A stretch of DNA of 64,000 nucleotides, taken from positions 31,901,351 through 31,965,350 of the forward strand of contig OX463782.1 of assembly GCA_949825025.1 (NCBI GenBank), read 5' to 3'. The first letter of the stretch is position 1, and each line of letters begins with the position of its first letter. The stretch is from Siphlonurus alternatus (lineage: Eukaryota; Arthropoda; Insecta; Ephemeroptera; Siphlonuridae). The notes below the pieces were generated by a model that was not told the origin of the DNA, searched no databases, and saw only the letters and a program-made list of their open reading frames with translations. Shown here one piece after another: positions 1-12,344 of this stretch. The translations under genes were made by a program, and so were the position numbers.

Positions 1-1170
1 ATTTAAAAAACTTAAGCTGCATTAAGGATAACCTCCATGTTTTTTTTTGTTATTTTTTCACATTTGAATAAAAGACCTTGAGTTATGTACAGTCAATTTT
101 TTTGAGATATTTTTGAATCCTCTAACACCCTCAAAATCCAGAGTACAGACCCTGTTAAATAATTAAATGTTAACTGAGAGTTAACTATGAGAATATTACT
201 AAAATACACTAGATTTAGTAGATTTAATTTGAAATGGAAATAATACTTATTTATAGAATTAAATTGTATTCTTATTTTAACACATGAAAATAATGGTATG
301 AAACAATTATTTAATTATTTGAAAAAATGAAGGACATTTTAACAATTGATGTAATAGTTAATACAAGACAATAATACACATTGGTGTGACGCATTGTAGA
401 TACCTTGTCAGCATATCTGACAGCTATATAATCAAAATTTAATTGTCGTCATGTACAAAGTATATATTAGAATTACTCATGTGCATCAAAGTGTATTATT
501 ACTGACTGTTGGATAGTTTGAATTGTTAAAACTTTGTAATGAAAATAGTTTTAATTCTCATCATATTGTTATTAACGTTTAATTTTACTGCAATACATCC
601 ATTGATATATAATTTCCAAATGAAAAATTATGCGTACAAGAGGTAAAAATATAAAAGCTATTGCACATATTTCTATTCTATACATTATTTATTTGATATA
701 TCTCTAAATCAATATAACTGACAGGTATTGATATTATTACTAAAGGTATAAATGTGGTGAAATAAGATACAATGAAAATATAATAAAACTGTCTCAAATA
801 TCACTATGATGCTATCAGAAACTGTCAGATGCTGTCAACTCATCCATATTGGTGTACAAAAATGTATTTACAGTACAATATAATAATGGAATTTTAACAA
901 TAAAATTAACATTTTATGAGGTGTCATATATGAGAATCACGACACGTATGATTCTTCAAATATGGAGAAAAGGTTGTAAATAATAAAATCATTTTAATTT
1001 TTTTATCTACGAGAGGAGACTAAAAAAATGTTAACTTATGGTTGTAAACTTTAATATTAATCAATTTGTTTACATTTGTACGTATATAATTATTATAATA
1101 TATAGTGGAAGAAGTGAATAAAATTAATAACAGACAGAAGTAGCACAGTGGTGAGATTAGAGAAACACCA
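1..1170. other. AT-rich DNA, no gene seen
   Basis: AT-rich sequence with short homopolymer runs. No ORF with coding character, no terminal inverted repeats and no splice-flanked open segment was found on either strand. Confidence 0.5.
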
Positions 1171-1179
1171 GCTGTTTCC

Positions 1180-1665
1180 ATTTTCATTACATGTCACCAA
1201 GTGTGCCTTAACTAGGAGAGAGGACAACGATTTTCTGCTGTAGGATGGACTAACTTTTCAAACCGTCCTCTTTTGCCGCCAAGGAGACGCCATGTCGCAT
1301 CTCTGGTACGTCACGATGCTGACTTTGAAAAGTGCATTTGATTGGCTAACCTTATATCAAAGGTGCCGCTTTAGCCACCAGCGCTACGTTGTCAGATTTT
1401 TGACGTCCCCAAACAGTCCGGCCGCCAGCTGCTCGAGCGCGCGACTCATTTTACGGACTTTCCCGAAAGTTGACGAAACTTGTCGAATTTTGAGGTCTAT
1501 CAATTCAATGTTGTTGGCCATCCTCCTAGTAAACTATCTTTGAGAGAAGACAGAGAGTCGCTAAGCAAATTAAATATCGACCTTCATCAGGCTGCGACGT
1601 CTCGTGATGACACTCGTCTAAACAAACAATAAGCGACGCGATACAATGGTACTTCTTTCCGTGTT
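1180..1665. promoter_or_regulatory. GC-rich island with CCAAT and CRE-like motifs
   Basis: A compact stretch much richer in G+C and CpG than its surroundings. It holds an inverted CCAAT box (gattggctaa near 1340), GACGT motifs near 1310, 1401 and 1598, and several short GC-rich ATG-initiated peptides on both strands. This looks like a promoter or CpG-type island, possibly bidirectional. The direction of transcription cannot be settled from the sequence. Confidence 0.3.
1384..1521 (-). CDS. 45-codon ORF in a GC-rich island, possible first or terminal exon
   Basis: Open reading frame on the minus strand beginning MANNIELIDLKIRQ and ending GLFGDVKNLTT before a TAG. It is about half G+C in a region near 30%, and the predicted peptide is amphipathic and helix-like, with regularly spaced Leu, Ile and Val. 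The ATG has a usable context (aggATGG). Alternatively a pyrimidine-rich tract and an AG lie just upstream (minus strand, around 1525-1550), so this could be a 3' terminal exon entered in phase 2 rather than a start. No convincing 5' splice site was found inside the ORF. If it is a first exon, the rest of the gene lies off the left edge. The product is not recognised. Confidence 0.35.
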   Translation of the reverse strand: MANNIELIDLKIRQVSSTFGKVRKMSRALEQLAAGLFGDVKNLTT

Positions 1666-3545
1666 TCCAATTTAAACTTCAGCAGGGAAATTTATTTGTT
1701 ATTTTTTGTAGTTGTTTATTATTTCAATTATATATCTTGTAAAAAGCTGTTGATGAAGAGTGGAACAGAATGATTATTGTTGCATGTACGAGCTGCCAGA
1801 ATCATTTAGACCAAGACTGTATGAATAAATGAGAATGTTTAATTCACCGTCTTAATGTTGTTAAACCTTTTTGTTGTTATGTCAATTATACAGAAGAAAT
1901 ATGAAAAAAAAAAAACTTGAATGTTACATACTTTTAGAAGATATGCTAACCATTTTCTCTCACAATAAGAAAAAAAGTAAAATTAAAAAAAATCGTAAGC
2001 ATTTTTTCGATTTATACATAAGAAATATTGTATATATAAATGAATTTATTATTTTTTATTACCAGCTCGATATTTACATAGTTTTCTAGAATTAGAATCA
2101 TTATAACTGTATAACATATTTTGTTTGTTTGAATATTTCACTGCAGTGCAGAAATTAATTTGTATACGACTAAAAGTAAATTAATTATTTCGTAAAACGC
2201 TTTCGAAATTATGCCCGGAGCTATAATTATGTTTTATTTTAAAAAATAAAATGAATTTGGAAGAAGAACAACAAATTTAATTCGGAGTAAAGTCATTAAG
2301 ACTTTTTGTTTACTTCATCCGGAGAAAAATTAATAAAAGTTTGACCAAGTTTGAACGTTTAATTTGCAAACTGCTTTAATAGGTTTGCCCTCTGGGGAAG
2401 TTAAATGTTGTTGAGAAAATATCCTTGAAGTGAAAAAAAAAACTTCAAACTACAAAGTTTGCAAATAAATTGAAAATTATAGTTAAAATATTTTTCAAAT
2501 TTTCAAAGGTGTAATGATAGTAATAAACCCTGCTCGGTGTACACTTTCTACACCCAATCGACCTTATATCCCTATAATTTAAAACATGACATTCTCATGC
2601 TAATTGAGATTCCAAATATGCGAAACTGTGGATAATGTAACAAAAAACAGCGGAGAAAAATTATTTTATTAAATAATGGATATAATTGCTTCCCCCTCTT
2701 TAATTTCCCCTCTTTTTTGTTTCTTTACAAAAAAATGAAAATGTTTTAACACTCGTATTGTTGACACAGCCTAACTCTTTACGTATACAACAAAATTTTA
2801 TTAGGAGTCCTACATATTTTTACATGGAGCTATATGCATTGTTGGGGAGTGCAACAGCATTGCTAGTAGGTACTTGGAAGATAAAAAGTATGTAATTAAT
2901 GTGATGAAGTAGAATTACTTCAGAAAGAATTAAACGGGTCTTTAAAATATTTTGTATCAGTAGATTGATGACAAGAAGTACAAACTTTTGTTTTCTTTCT
3001 TAACCGAGAGTGTATTAGTTCCGGCCTTTCCTGGCTGCTCTCCGTCCCTGTCTACAGATTCTATTCCTTGAAAAGACAAGCTAGACACACGCAAATATAA
3101 AGTCTAGCAACTAAGGTACACTCATGGTCGATTGTTCGATTGAAACATTTTAGTCTCCTAGCGGGTATTCAACCTGAATGAAAAATTTATGTATTCCTAA
3201 AAGGCCATTGCAATTTTTCATGAAAACGTTGATGTAGAACTTTACTGGTTTCATAACCACTAGCAAAGTATTAATAGTGTGACACCTTTTCTCCCATTTC
3301 CCCATTTTTACTTTTTTTAATATAATTACAATAACAATATATATTGTTCGTTACTTGGAAGGGGGGGGGGGTCTTTTGACTGATGGTCATTTCGTCTGAA
3401 TTTATCACGTGACGTAAAAATATACACATAATTTTAAAACCAATGAGCAAATTCAATGACTTAAATAGCCTGAAATAGCCTGTTTTCAAATGCCTATAAC
3501 AGGTATAATATATAATAAAAAAATATAAATATTATCATCTTTGTT
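1666..3545. other. AT-rich DNA, no gene seen
   Basis: Runs of A and T, a short poly-G tract at 3361-3370, and no ORF with coding character. No structured repeat was recognised. Confidence 0.45.
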
Positions 3546-4302
3546 CTGTGTGTGAACCAAGGATTCTTGTATATAACCTCTGGAAAAGTTATCCCTATAC
3601 CAATAGCATTACAGCTGCTGAGGCAAATCTCCAACGTAAGATGGCGACCGAGCGCAACCATCTGCAACATAAACTGTATGGCTGTGTCCCAATACTCGTT
3701 TACTACCCTTCCCTACCCTTCCCTACACTACCCTACCCTACACTTTCTTCAAGAAGGGCCCTTTTGTGTTTTTTTGGTATTGGGAACGACAGTTTTCGTT
3801 CCCTTTATTCCTACAAATTCGCCACCTGGTGGTAGTTTTTTTAAATTAAAAAAAGGTGAAAAACACTTTTCAAATAAAAGAGGGAAAAATAGAAGTAAAT
3901 TTTAATTTTAATTTAATTGTGTTAATTACTTTCAAAATATTAATAACAATAATAAAAAATAATTATTTTTTTTATTGTAATATTTTATACTATTTTATAC
4001 TTACAGTTAGTACTTTAAACTAATTTTTTTTTAATTAAATAATTATAATTTTTATTCAATTTATAAAAATTTGCGGTAATATTTATTATATAGGCACTTA
4101 ATTGCATATTAAATTGTTTAAATTCCGATCAGTTCCCATATAGCTTTCATCAAATGTCTTCTAGATTCGAGTTATCAAAATAATTATTATAAAGTATGAA
4201 AAAATAATAAAGTTACATAATATACGTACGTTGCAACACGTCCGCGTCCATATATGGCACTTCTGAATCCTGATGGTAATATTGCCGCATGGTATATAAT
4301 AT

Positions 4303-4308
<6 letters not shown>

Positions 4309-4355
<47 letters not shown>
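4309..4355. repeat. (AT)n microsatellite
   Basis: Uninterrupted AT dinucleotide run of about 23 units, followed by a segment (4370-4430) resembling one arm of the palindromic MITE at 37905-38190. Confidence 0.9.
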
Positions 4356-4357
<2 letters not shown>

Positions 4358-4507
4358 ATATATTATATTTATCCCCCTTCTTTTGATTAAGACACTAAAA
4401 TTTTCACATTCTAATATATCTCATTGTTAGAGCTCACAATGGCTTATAATTATAAAAATAGAACAAATGCAATGGCCACTATCCTTCTATATACTTAACT
4501 ATAGCTC

Positions 4508-4509
4508 TA

Positions 4510-4552
<43 letters not shown>
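4508..4552. repeat. (AT)n microsatellite
   Basis: Near-perfect TA/AT dinucleotide run. Confidence 0.85.
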
Positions 4553-4557
<5 letters not shown>

Positions 4558-4624
4558 TATATAGCTATATAATATTTGGATAAACCTCTATAACATACTT
4601 TTTATTAATATATAGTCAAAAAAC

Positions 4625-4795
4625 TCCGAACACCTTCCGAATTAAACCCAAAAACTTGAACGTTTCACCATGGCTCTCATTGAGAACGAGCTAGGTTATT
4701 ATATTCTTGCAGCCACGGCCTTAACTGCAATAATTCTCATCACGGCATTTGCCTAGCTGTGACTGAGGGAAACGTGACATCCTCTGATTATCAGC
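4625..4795 (-). mobile_element. SINE fragment (5S-headed family body), reverse orientation
   Basis: Read on the minus strand it gives ACGTTTCCCTCAGTC, then CTAGGCAAATGCCG, AAGGCCGTGGC and a GAAACG...TTCGGAAGG tail. These match, in order, the body and tail of the SINE at 5926-6271. The 5' end is missing where the MITE at 4799 begins. Confidence 0.6.
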
Positions 4796-4798
4796 CAG

Positions 4799-4966
4799 CA
4801 AGCGCGGATCCAGTAAAAATTTCGGGGGGGCGGGGGGGGGGGCCTCCTGTTGTTAAAAAAATGGAGTGGGGGAAACGCCTCTAGACTCTATATTGCCCAT
4901 GTTAAATTCAAAATTTCAGGGGGGTGGGGTTGGGGGACTGCAGCCGCCCCCCTGGATCCGCGCCTG
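4799..4966. mobile_element. hAT-like MITE, 'GCGCGGATCC' family, old copy
   Basis: Begins CAAGCGCGGATCCAG and ends CTGGATCCGCGCCTG, with the same G-run-rich interior and 'TATTGCCCATGTT' core as the copies at 5334 and 22720. The flanking octamers do not match, so the duplication has decayed or the ends were altered. Confidence 0.7.
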
Positions 4967-5333
4967 TCACAGCCACAGAATTGAAGATTCATGATGCTAT
5001 ACATTTTAGTTTAAATTGTCATGACGTTCGCCACGTGCTGTCGTGTTTGGTGATCTGACATGACCCGGTCGGTCAAACCCAATTAATATAAACCACTGCG
5101 CCATAAGTGACACGTACGTACCTCCTCAAGTTCCTCACCGGCTTTTTCAAATAATTGAGTAAAATAATTTTATTTGAAAAATAAAAACATGCAGGAAGAA
5201 AATATATATAATAAAATAATTTAGAACAAAAATATTACTATTAATTAATTTAAGCCCGTACTTAATTGCACGTGTTATATTCAATATATTGACTGTATTA
5301 GACGATATACATGCATTAATTTTTACATGCAAA

Positions 5334-5500
5334 CAGGCGCGGATCCAGGGGGGGGCTGCAGCCTCCCCCCCCCCTCCTGAAATTTTGGATTTAACATGGG
5401 CAATATAGGCATTGCCCCCACTCCATTTTTTTTTAACATTGGCCTTATAAAGGCAGCCCCCCCCCCCCCCCGCCGAAATTTTTTTCTGGATCCGCGCCTG
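5334..5500. mobile_element. hAT-like MITE with perfect 8-bp TSD
   Basis: A 167-bp element with 15-bp terminal inverted repeats, CAGGCGCGGATCCAG at the left and its complement at the right. It is flanked by the direct duplication CATGCAAA (5326-5333 and 5501-5508). An 8-bp duplication with CAGG-type ends is characteristic of hAT superfamily MITEs. The interior holds long G/C homopolymer runs and no coding capacity. The short ORFs crossing it are artefacts. Confidence 0.9.
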
Positions 5501-5925
5501 CATGCAAATGTCATTAACTTAAGTTAATACGTATTAATGATTGAAAGATGCAATATCCATGTCACTTATAATATAATTAAACATTAAACAAAATTTAAAC
5601 AAATATTATTGTCCGGAGTTCAAGTTTTCTTATTGTAAGGATTCCATGAAAAATCGTTTTCAATAGAAAAATGATATCATTCATGCATGCAATATACCGA
5701 AACTTTAGAGCATATCATGCGGTTACAAATATTTTAAAAATATGTTATTATATTGTATAAATTTTCCAAACAGATAATACATAATTAATATATATAGGCC
5801 CCCCGGGTCATTATTATTTTTTCTAATATATATTTATTCCAATTTTATATTTTTATAATATATATTATTATAACATATATATTACATATATGTATGTATA
5901 TATAATATATATATATATATATATA

Positions 5926-6271
5926 GGAGGTGTGCGCTTGACCGGGTCTCGAATCGTGCAGATCACCGAAATCAAGCAACGCCGCGCGTGGTTAGTAGTT
6001 GGATGGGTGACCATTTTCAACAAAAACCACGTTTCCCACCCAGGGGTAAAACGTTACGCTTTTCCACTATGTGGTTCCCCTGGCTTTGGACCATTGCACT
6101 TCCGGTTCATTAACAAAAGCTGTAGCGTCCATCCTGGCTGAGGTTTCCACGTTTCCCTCAGCCGCAGGCAAATGCCGGGATGGATTTGCAAGGCCGTGGC
6201 CGCCCCCGTTCCAGAAGAGCCCGCGAAACGCTCAAGTTAGGGTTTCGGAAAGTTCGGGGTTTCAAGTAGTA
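5926..6271 (+). mobile_element. SINE with 5S rRNA-like head
   Basis: The head at about 5950-6012 follows 5S rRNA: 'GATCACCGAAATCAAGCA' corresponds to the 5S 'GATCTCGGAAGCTAAGCA' region, and 'GGTTAGTAGTTGGATGGG' at 5990-6007 is almost the 5S internal-promoter block. A body follows with GAGGTTTCCACG, TTCCCTCAG, GGCAAATGCCGGGATGG and AAGGCCGTGGCCGC, then a TTCGGAAAGTTCGG tail. A 5S-derived head defines the SINE3 class. The body resembles a domain widespread in insect SINEs (recalled, not checked). It lies inside the 3.5-kb element. Confidence 0.75.
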
Positions 6272-6319
6272 TGTAATTAGTAAATAGAAGTACCCAATAT
6301 GGTTTAATTAAAAAATTAA

Positions 6320-6477
<158 letters not shown>

Positions 6478-7379
6478 TAAAGCCTTCATATATTTTCAAA
6501 TTTTTTACAAAAGAAATTTCAATATATTTACATTATTTACATAATTTCTTTAGATATATTTATAAAAAATTATTATTAATTGATAAAATTTATACAATAT
6601 ACGTTTCTTGAACAACTTAACTTAATGTGTTTATTTTTTATATATTAATATAATAGGACATAAATATACTGAAAATAAAAAAAAATATATTTACTCCATA
6701 TTATTTTTAATTGTTAATTTTAATTGTTAATTAAAATTAATTAATTATAATTGTTAATTATAATCAATCAATTAATTAATTATAATTGTTAATTATAATC
6801 AAATAATTAATTAATTATAATTAAAATTAATTTAATATTTAATGTCAATATTAAATTATATTTATTAAATTAATAATTTAATTATAAGTAATTATATTGT
6901 CAATATATTTTTCTAATAATTAATTAATCAACAAATTTTAAATTAATTTTATTATATTTAAGTAATTAAATTATTTAGATTTAAAGATTCCCAGAGTAGG
7001 GAACGACGCCATCTTGCTCGTCAATTTAGGGTCCATCGTATGCGCCCTACAAAAATGGCGTCGGTAGGGGACGAAAAAGGGAGCGAAGTAGGGGACGAAA
7101 AGTATTGGGAAGCAAATTCAATATGGCGGAAGGTGATTTTTAGGGAAGGGTAGTAGACATAGTAGACGAGATTAGAGAATTGGGACAGCGCCTATGAAAG
7201 TTCCCCAACGTAAGATGACAGACATCCTATTAGTTACTGTTGTAGCCACAACCCACTTCCTCCTCACGACTGTGCCTCACCGACGGCAGCACCATCACCT
7301 ATCCAGAGGTTACATACAAAATCCTTGGTGTGAACCTGTTTCTGATCTTTGTAAAACAAATATATTATGTATACTTTAA

Positions 7380-9100
7380 CAAATAAAATGTACGAAAAAA
7401 ATGTATAAAACATTTTTAACACTTTTTGCATTAATCTGCTTTAATTTAAATTTCATTACTTTCAGTCACGAGTTCTGTTTGTAATTTCAAATAAATGAAC
7501 AAGGTAAAACGAGAGAAATAAAAGTGATGTAATTTATCGTCCGTAAATTTCGAAACAATCAAAAAGTTAAAGTATTTTATTAGTAGCAATTTATCATTTG
7601 TCATGAAAAGGCGTTTTTTTTTTATTTATTTAAAGTGCAGTTTGATATATAATTGTAATTTATTTTTTAAACAAGCAGTTGTTACCTGCATTCATATAAA
7701 AATATATTACACCAGTTTCAGTAGTCTCGTGACCCATTCATTGACCCCCACATCATCGTAAAAAGCTACCAGACTATATTTAATTCCTGTTTATGGCGCT
7801 GTCGACTCAATTGTAAAGACTAATTATTGAAAGATAATAATATTAAAAAAATATATATTATTTCTGTATCGTGTTCTCTCGTCTTTAAGTTTGCTTTTCT
7901 TGAGACAAAAAAAAACATTTCCTTGTGAGGTTTCACTGGTTGAAAAGACTCCGGGTCGTTGCCTCAGTAGAGCATTGAAGCAAATTGAAGATATTTTTAT
8001 TTAATATAGAAAAGAGCTAGGTGATCTCTGGCAGTGGCATACAACCCAGCAATAATAAATAAAAGTAATATAAACAACTAATAAGCAAATAATGAGAGAA
8101 ACCTCGTTTCCCACAAAGAATTCAGCTAGTAATGAAAGAAGCATCGAAATAGTAGAAATGTATTTTTATAAAGCAGTCACGTAGTCGTAAAAAGAACTTA
8201 AATCATTTTAATTAAAAAGCTAGTTGAGAGAGTTCGTAATAGAGGCTAAAAGTCAGCTGATTTTTCAGTGTTTCTACCAGCTATACCAAATCTATGTAAA
8301 AAAAAGGTAAATTCGTTTTTTCACTAAGAATAAGATTTTTTAGGGAAAATTCCTTTGCGGAACTTTGATCCAAACTGAAAAATACAGTAGATAATTCAAG
8401 ATTTAGATTTTTTACTTGATTTATAACCGAGAAAAGTTAAAAAAATACTTTGCTTCATTTTCAAGTTCAAGATGGACCTTAGCGACAACGGTTGCGCAGC
8501 GCAAGCGCACTCACTTGTAGCCTCTATTGTCATAGAATTGTAAATCTGAATTATCTTTATCTTTTGAAGCTGCAGTGCCAACATAATTTATGCACGAGTA
8601 GTAATAATTACTCAATAATTATAATAATAATTATTTCGTGATAATTTATCTCAAGATTTACTGCAAAAATTTGTATCGGAAATATAAATCCTTTGAGACA
8701 AAAGTTCTTATTAAATTTAAATAAATTTTGAAATATTTAATACAAGCAAATTACAACTTGAAACTACATAGTTATAGACGTGATACCAGAAAATAGGCCA
8801 ATTGATAAAAAATTAATATATTATATACTGAACATCTTCAAGTTCTGTGTGTTCTTTTTTTTATAAATTTATAGGCGAGCAGAAATAGATAAGTCAGAAA
8901 TAAGTCCAATAGATGGACTTGAAGCTTTTTTTTCGCTACCATGGTGATATATTTTTTATTACAATAATGGTTACTCATGTTATAAATCAATATATATAAT
9001 AAAAATACTTTTTTTTATTCGAACAATGATGCTATATGTTCTATTCAGCACGGTTGTAATACGCTTCGTTGGTGAACGTTATTGAAATGTTGTCAAAACA
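7380..9100. other. AT-rich DNA, no confirmed gene
   Basis: AT-rich, with one GC-richer patch at 8465-8530. There a short plus-strand peptide (MDLSDNGCAAQAHSL) and a minus-strand open segment overlap, and neither has a convincing splice site. Confidence 0.4.
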
Positions 9101-9102
9101 AA

Positions 9103-9111
9103 TTCTGAAAC
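9103..9111. repeat. 9-bp target site duplication, left copy of foldback element
   Basis: TTCTGAAAC, repeated identically at 15284-15292 immediately outside the right end of the foldback element. Confidence 0.9.
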
Positions 9112-9253
9112 ATGTACGTGAAGTGAGCCCCCCCACTTTCAGCACTAATTCCAAATTTAAGTGCAGTAATAGGTGCTCAATTAGTGCTAATTAGTGCCGT
9201 AAGACAAACATCAGCCCCCCTGTAAACACATGTTCAAATCCAATTTGAATTAT

Positions 9254-9841
9254 GGGGGGCTCACTTCACGGCAGCCCCCCCACTTACAGCACTAATTCCA
9301 ATTTTGGGTGCAATAATTAGTGCTCGATTAGTGCTAATTAGTGCCGTAAGAAGTTTTGCTCCAGCTCAATATCTTTATTTTCGAAAAAAATCGGGAAAAT
9401 GGGGGGCTCACTTCACGGCAGCCCCCCCACTTGCAGCACTAATTCCAATTTTAGGTGCAATAATTAGTGCTCGATTAGTGCTAATTAGTGCCGTAAGAAG
9501 TTTTGCTTCAGCTCAATATCTTCATTTTCAAACAAAATCGGAAAAATGGGGGGCTCACTTCACGGCAGCCCCCCCACTTGCAGCACTAATTCCAATTTTG
9601 GATGCAATAATTAGTGCTCGATTAGTGCTAATTAGTGCCGTAAGAAGTTTTGCTCCAGCTCAACATCTTCATTTTCAAATAAAATTGGAAAAATGGGGGG
9701 CTCACTTCACGGCAGCCCCCCCTCTTGCAGCACTAATTTCAATTTTAGGTGCAATAATTAGTGCTCGATTAGTGCTAATTAGTGCCGTAAGAAGTTTTGC
9801 TCCAGCTCAACATCTTCATTTTCAAATAAAATTCAAACACA
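9254..9841. repeat. 147-bp tandem repeat, left arm
   Basis: The block GGGGGGCTCACTTCACGG starts at 9254, 9401, 9548 and 9695, an exact 147-bp period. Each unit carries clustered AGTGCT / ATTAGTGC motifs. As 147 is a multiple of three, one frame stays open through all copies with a 49-residue period (GAHFTAAPPLAALIPI...). Because this is a simple consequence of the repeat and there is no other coding evidence, I do not call it a gene. A partial fifth unit precedes it near 9120-9253. Confidence 0.9.
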
Positions 9842-10144
9842 TGAAGGCAGCACCCCCTCTCCCCCAAACTTGCAAGTTTTGCCGCAAGAATTCCAAAATG
9901 AAATGGAATAAAAAGTGCTCAATTAGTGCTATATAATCTCACAATTTCATTTATTTTAACTCGTAAATTATATGCATTAATTCATGGGACAATGTATCAT
10001 GGTGGGAGGGAAATTCAAATCTATATTTGTTTCATGGAAAATGAATTGAATGCTGCAGCAATAAGTTCATTCAACATTTCTTTTGACATTGTCGAAGCAT
10101 TAAATTTATAAAGTCTCTCCAATTAAAATTATATAAATGATGAA

Positions 10145-10532
10145 GGTAGAGATAACACCGATCAGCTGTTCGACGTAGTCCCCATTGATTAACATGTAAA
10201 CCTTAGCAAATTCACAGGATGTCTGAAATTTTTTTAAGAGGCAGATAAGAATTCCTAAAAGACAGAAAAAGATTCGAAACAATTTAATTAGCCGATTTTT
10301 TTAAATTAATGTTTTAGTGTGTCTCTCAATGGGAAAGCCCTATATCCTAAAAATTAAAAAAAAATTAATTTTAAAAAAATCGGCTAATTTAATTGTTTCG
10401 AAATTTTTTCTTCGAATTTTAGGCACTAATATCTGCCTCTCAAAAAAATTTCAGAATTTTTGTCAATTTACTAAGGTTTACATGTTAATCAAAGTGGACT
10501 ACGTCGAACTGTTGATCGGTGTTATCTGTAAC
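10145..10532. mobile_element. TTAA MITE copy inside the left foldback arm
   Basis: 388-bp relative of the elements at 55057 and 60718: ends GGTAGAGATAAC... and ...GTTATCTGTAAC, with inner 'TTAACATGTAAACCTTAGC' and 'GGGCTTTCCCATGG'-type blocks. The right flank is TTAA (10533-10536); the left is TGAA, probably a mutated TTAA. The 81-residue ORF across it is an artefact of the repeat. Confidence 0.8.
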
Positions 10533-10569
10533 TTAATTGAAAAAAAAATTATTAAATTTTAAATGCTTA

Positions 10570-10915
10570 CAATTTTTTTTTTTTTTTTAATTTCTTGATA
10601 TAAAAATAAAATATACCAAAAAAATGTAGAGAAAATTTTAAAACAATTGCATGATCGTTAAGAATTTTTTAGATTAATTTTTTAAATGTCCAGTATAGAG
10701 CTCTCCCATTGGAGTCCTAAACTAATAAATTAATATTAAAAAAAATCAGATCCAGCGATCGTTTTGACATTTTTTCTAAATTTTTTTGGTGCTAAGAATT
10801 ATCTCTAAAAAAAATTCAGAATTATCATGAGGCTGCTAAGGTTTACATGTTAACCAAATGGGACTAAAACAATCGATGTTTCGTGTTATTTTACCCTTAA
10901 GTATATATAAATAAA
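10570..10915. repeat. Diverged second copy of the TTAA MITE, left arm
   Basis: Contains in order a 'GAGCTCTCCCATTGGAG' block, a 'TTTTTTGGTGCTAAGAATTATCTC' block (split here for description) and 'CTAAGGTTTACATGTTAA', matching the second half of the TTAA MITE with many substitutions. The mirror copy in the right arm lacks about 125 bp of this stretch (left positions about 10815-10940). Confidence 0.5.
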
Positions 10916-11051
10916 GAAATAAAGAAGGAGGAGAAGAAAAAAAAGAAGAAGGAGGAGGAGCGGGAGGAAAAAACATTAAAAAACAAAACAAAAATTAGTT
11001 CAGTATATAATTTGTGATGAAATATTTTTCTAATCAACTGTATAGAGATGG

Positions 11052-11188
<137 letters not shown>

Positions 11189-11289
11189 GGAGATGAAGAT
11201 TAATAAATATTATATTGGGTTTACTAATTTTACTGTCCTATTTTGAGTATTTTGGTAGTAGTCTCAGTAATGAAGTTCTATACTTCCAG

Positions 11290-11695
11290 CATGAAGAAAA
11301 TAAGAAGGAGATAAATCATACGCAACGCCAATGCGTCGACGAATGTAATCGCTACAGCTCCATGCGGCAAATCTGGAACTATTTTAGGCTCTAGCGGCGT
11401 TGTCATCCGCTTCGCTGTGTCTTAACAAAAAAATTAACCACGCTTAAACTGTTGGTCCTAAAATTCTTAAAAAAATACTAGTTTATAAACAAATTCTTCA
11501 TTTATTAGAAATTCAAGTGCATTTCGTTCTAAAATGAATATTGCCTGCGATATTTGCCTCCAAATATGACAATGTTATTCTTACGAGGAGTCGAGCCTAA
11601 ATTAGTTCCGAAAAGCGCCACGGCCGTTACACTTTTGCCGCAACCGACACAACGTTAATACCAGCTTGTTTGGGTTCCTTCCTTTTTCTTTCATG
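11290..11695. mobile_element. 406-bp element inserted only in the left foldback arm
   Basis: Flanked by the perfect direct repeat ACTTCCAG (11282-11289 and 11696-11703). Imperfect inverted ends begin CATGAAGAAAATAAGAAGG at the left and, read inwards from the right, CATGAAAGAAAAAGGAAGG. The right arm (around 13232-13250) has the uninterrupted site with a single ACTTCCAG, a natural empty site. The 8-bp duplication suggests a hAT-type MITE. The interior has a GC-rich segment (11325-11420) with no ORF. Confidence 0.8.
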
Positions 11696-11809
11696 ACTTC
11701 CAGATAAACATTTTTACAGTTATTGAATACATATGTTGGCACCAAAGCCCGAAAAAAATGCGCACATCTAGGTGTGCCTCTATCGATTTGAGCAAAGTCC
11801 GATATTAAC

Positions 11810-12110
11810 AAATATTTCGGGCTTTGCTCATTTAAATTTGATCATTTCTAGAAGTGTTCAAATCAAAAAAAGCAAACCCTGACGAGAAGTTTTATTTCGG
11901 TGTTTACTCATTTAAATTTGATCATTTCTAAAAGTGCTCAAATCGGAAAAAGCAAAACCTGACGAGAAGTTTTATTTCGGGGTTTGCTCATTTAAATTTG
12001 ATAATTTCTAGAAGTGCCCAACTCGAAAAAAGCCAACCCCAACGAGAAGTTTTATTTCGGGCTTTGCTCACTGTTTTGATTATTTCTAGAAGTGCTCAAA
12101 GCAAAATGAA
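11810..12110. repeat. About 81-bp tandem repeat, inner left arm
   Basis: Roughly three and a half units of about 81 bp, each with 'GGGCTTTGCTCATTTAAA', 'TGATCATTTCTAGAAGTG' and 'GACGAGAAGTTTTATTTCGG'. The right arm has only about one to one and a half units (12990-13160), so repeat number differs between arms. Confidence 0.75.
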
Positions 12111-12344
12111 AAATAATTATTAGAAATTGTGCCATATTATAGCAATAAATTATAAAAAAAAAATTATTTAAATTTAATAATATTTTAATTATATCACTTT
12201 TTTAAATAATTGATAAAATACAAATTTAACATTAATAGCGTGTATACTGCAGTGTATTATTATTTTTTTTTTATTATTAAAACGTTTCCTTCTGTATTAT
12301 TCAAGTCATATTGAAAAAATACTATTTTGTCACACTGAGAGACA

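Noticed and set aside
9304..9936. 210-residue ORF GAIISARLVLISAVRSF..., also at 14459-15091 on the other strand
   Set aside because: Direct product of the 147-bp repeat in both foldback arms; no start context, domain or neighbour supports translation.
10317..10562. 81-residue ORF and its mirror at 13833-14078, plus the similar ORF at 60962-61192
   Set aside because: All lie in copies of the same TTAA MITE; the shared peptide reflects shared repeat DNA.
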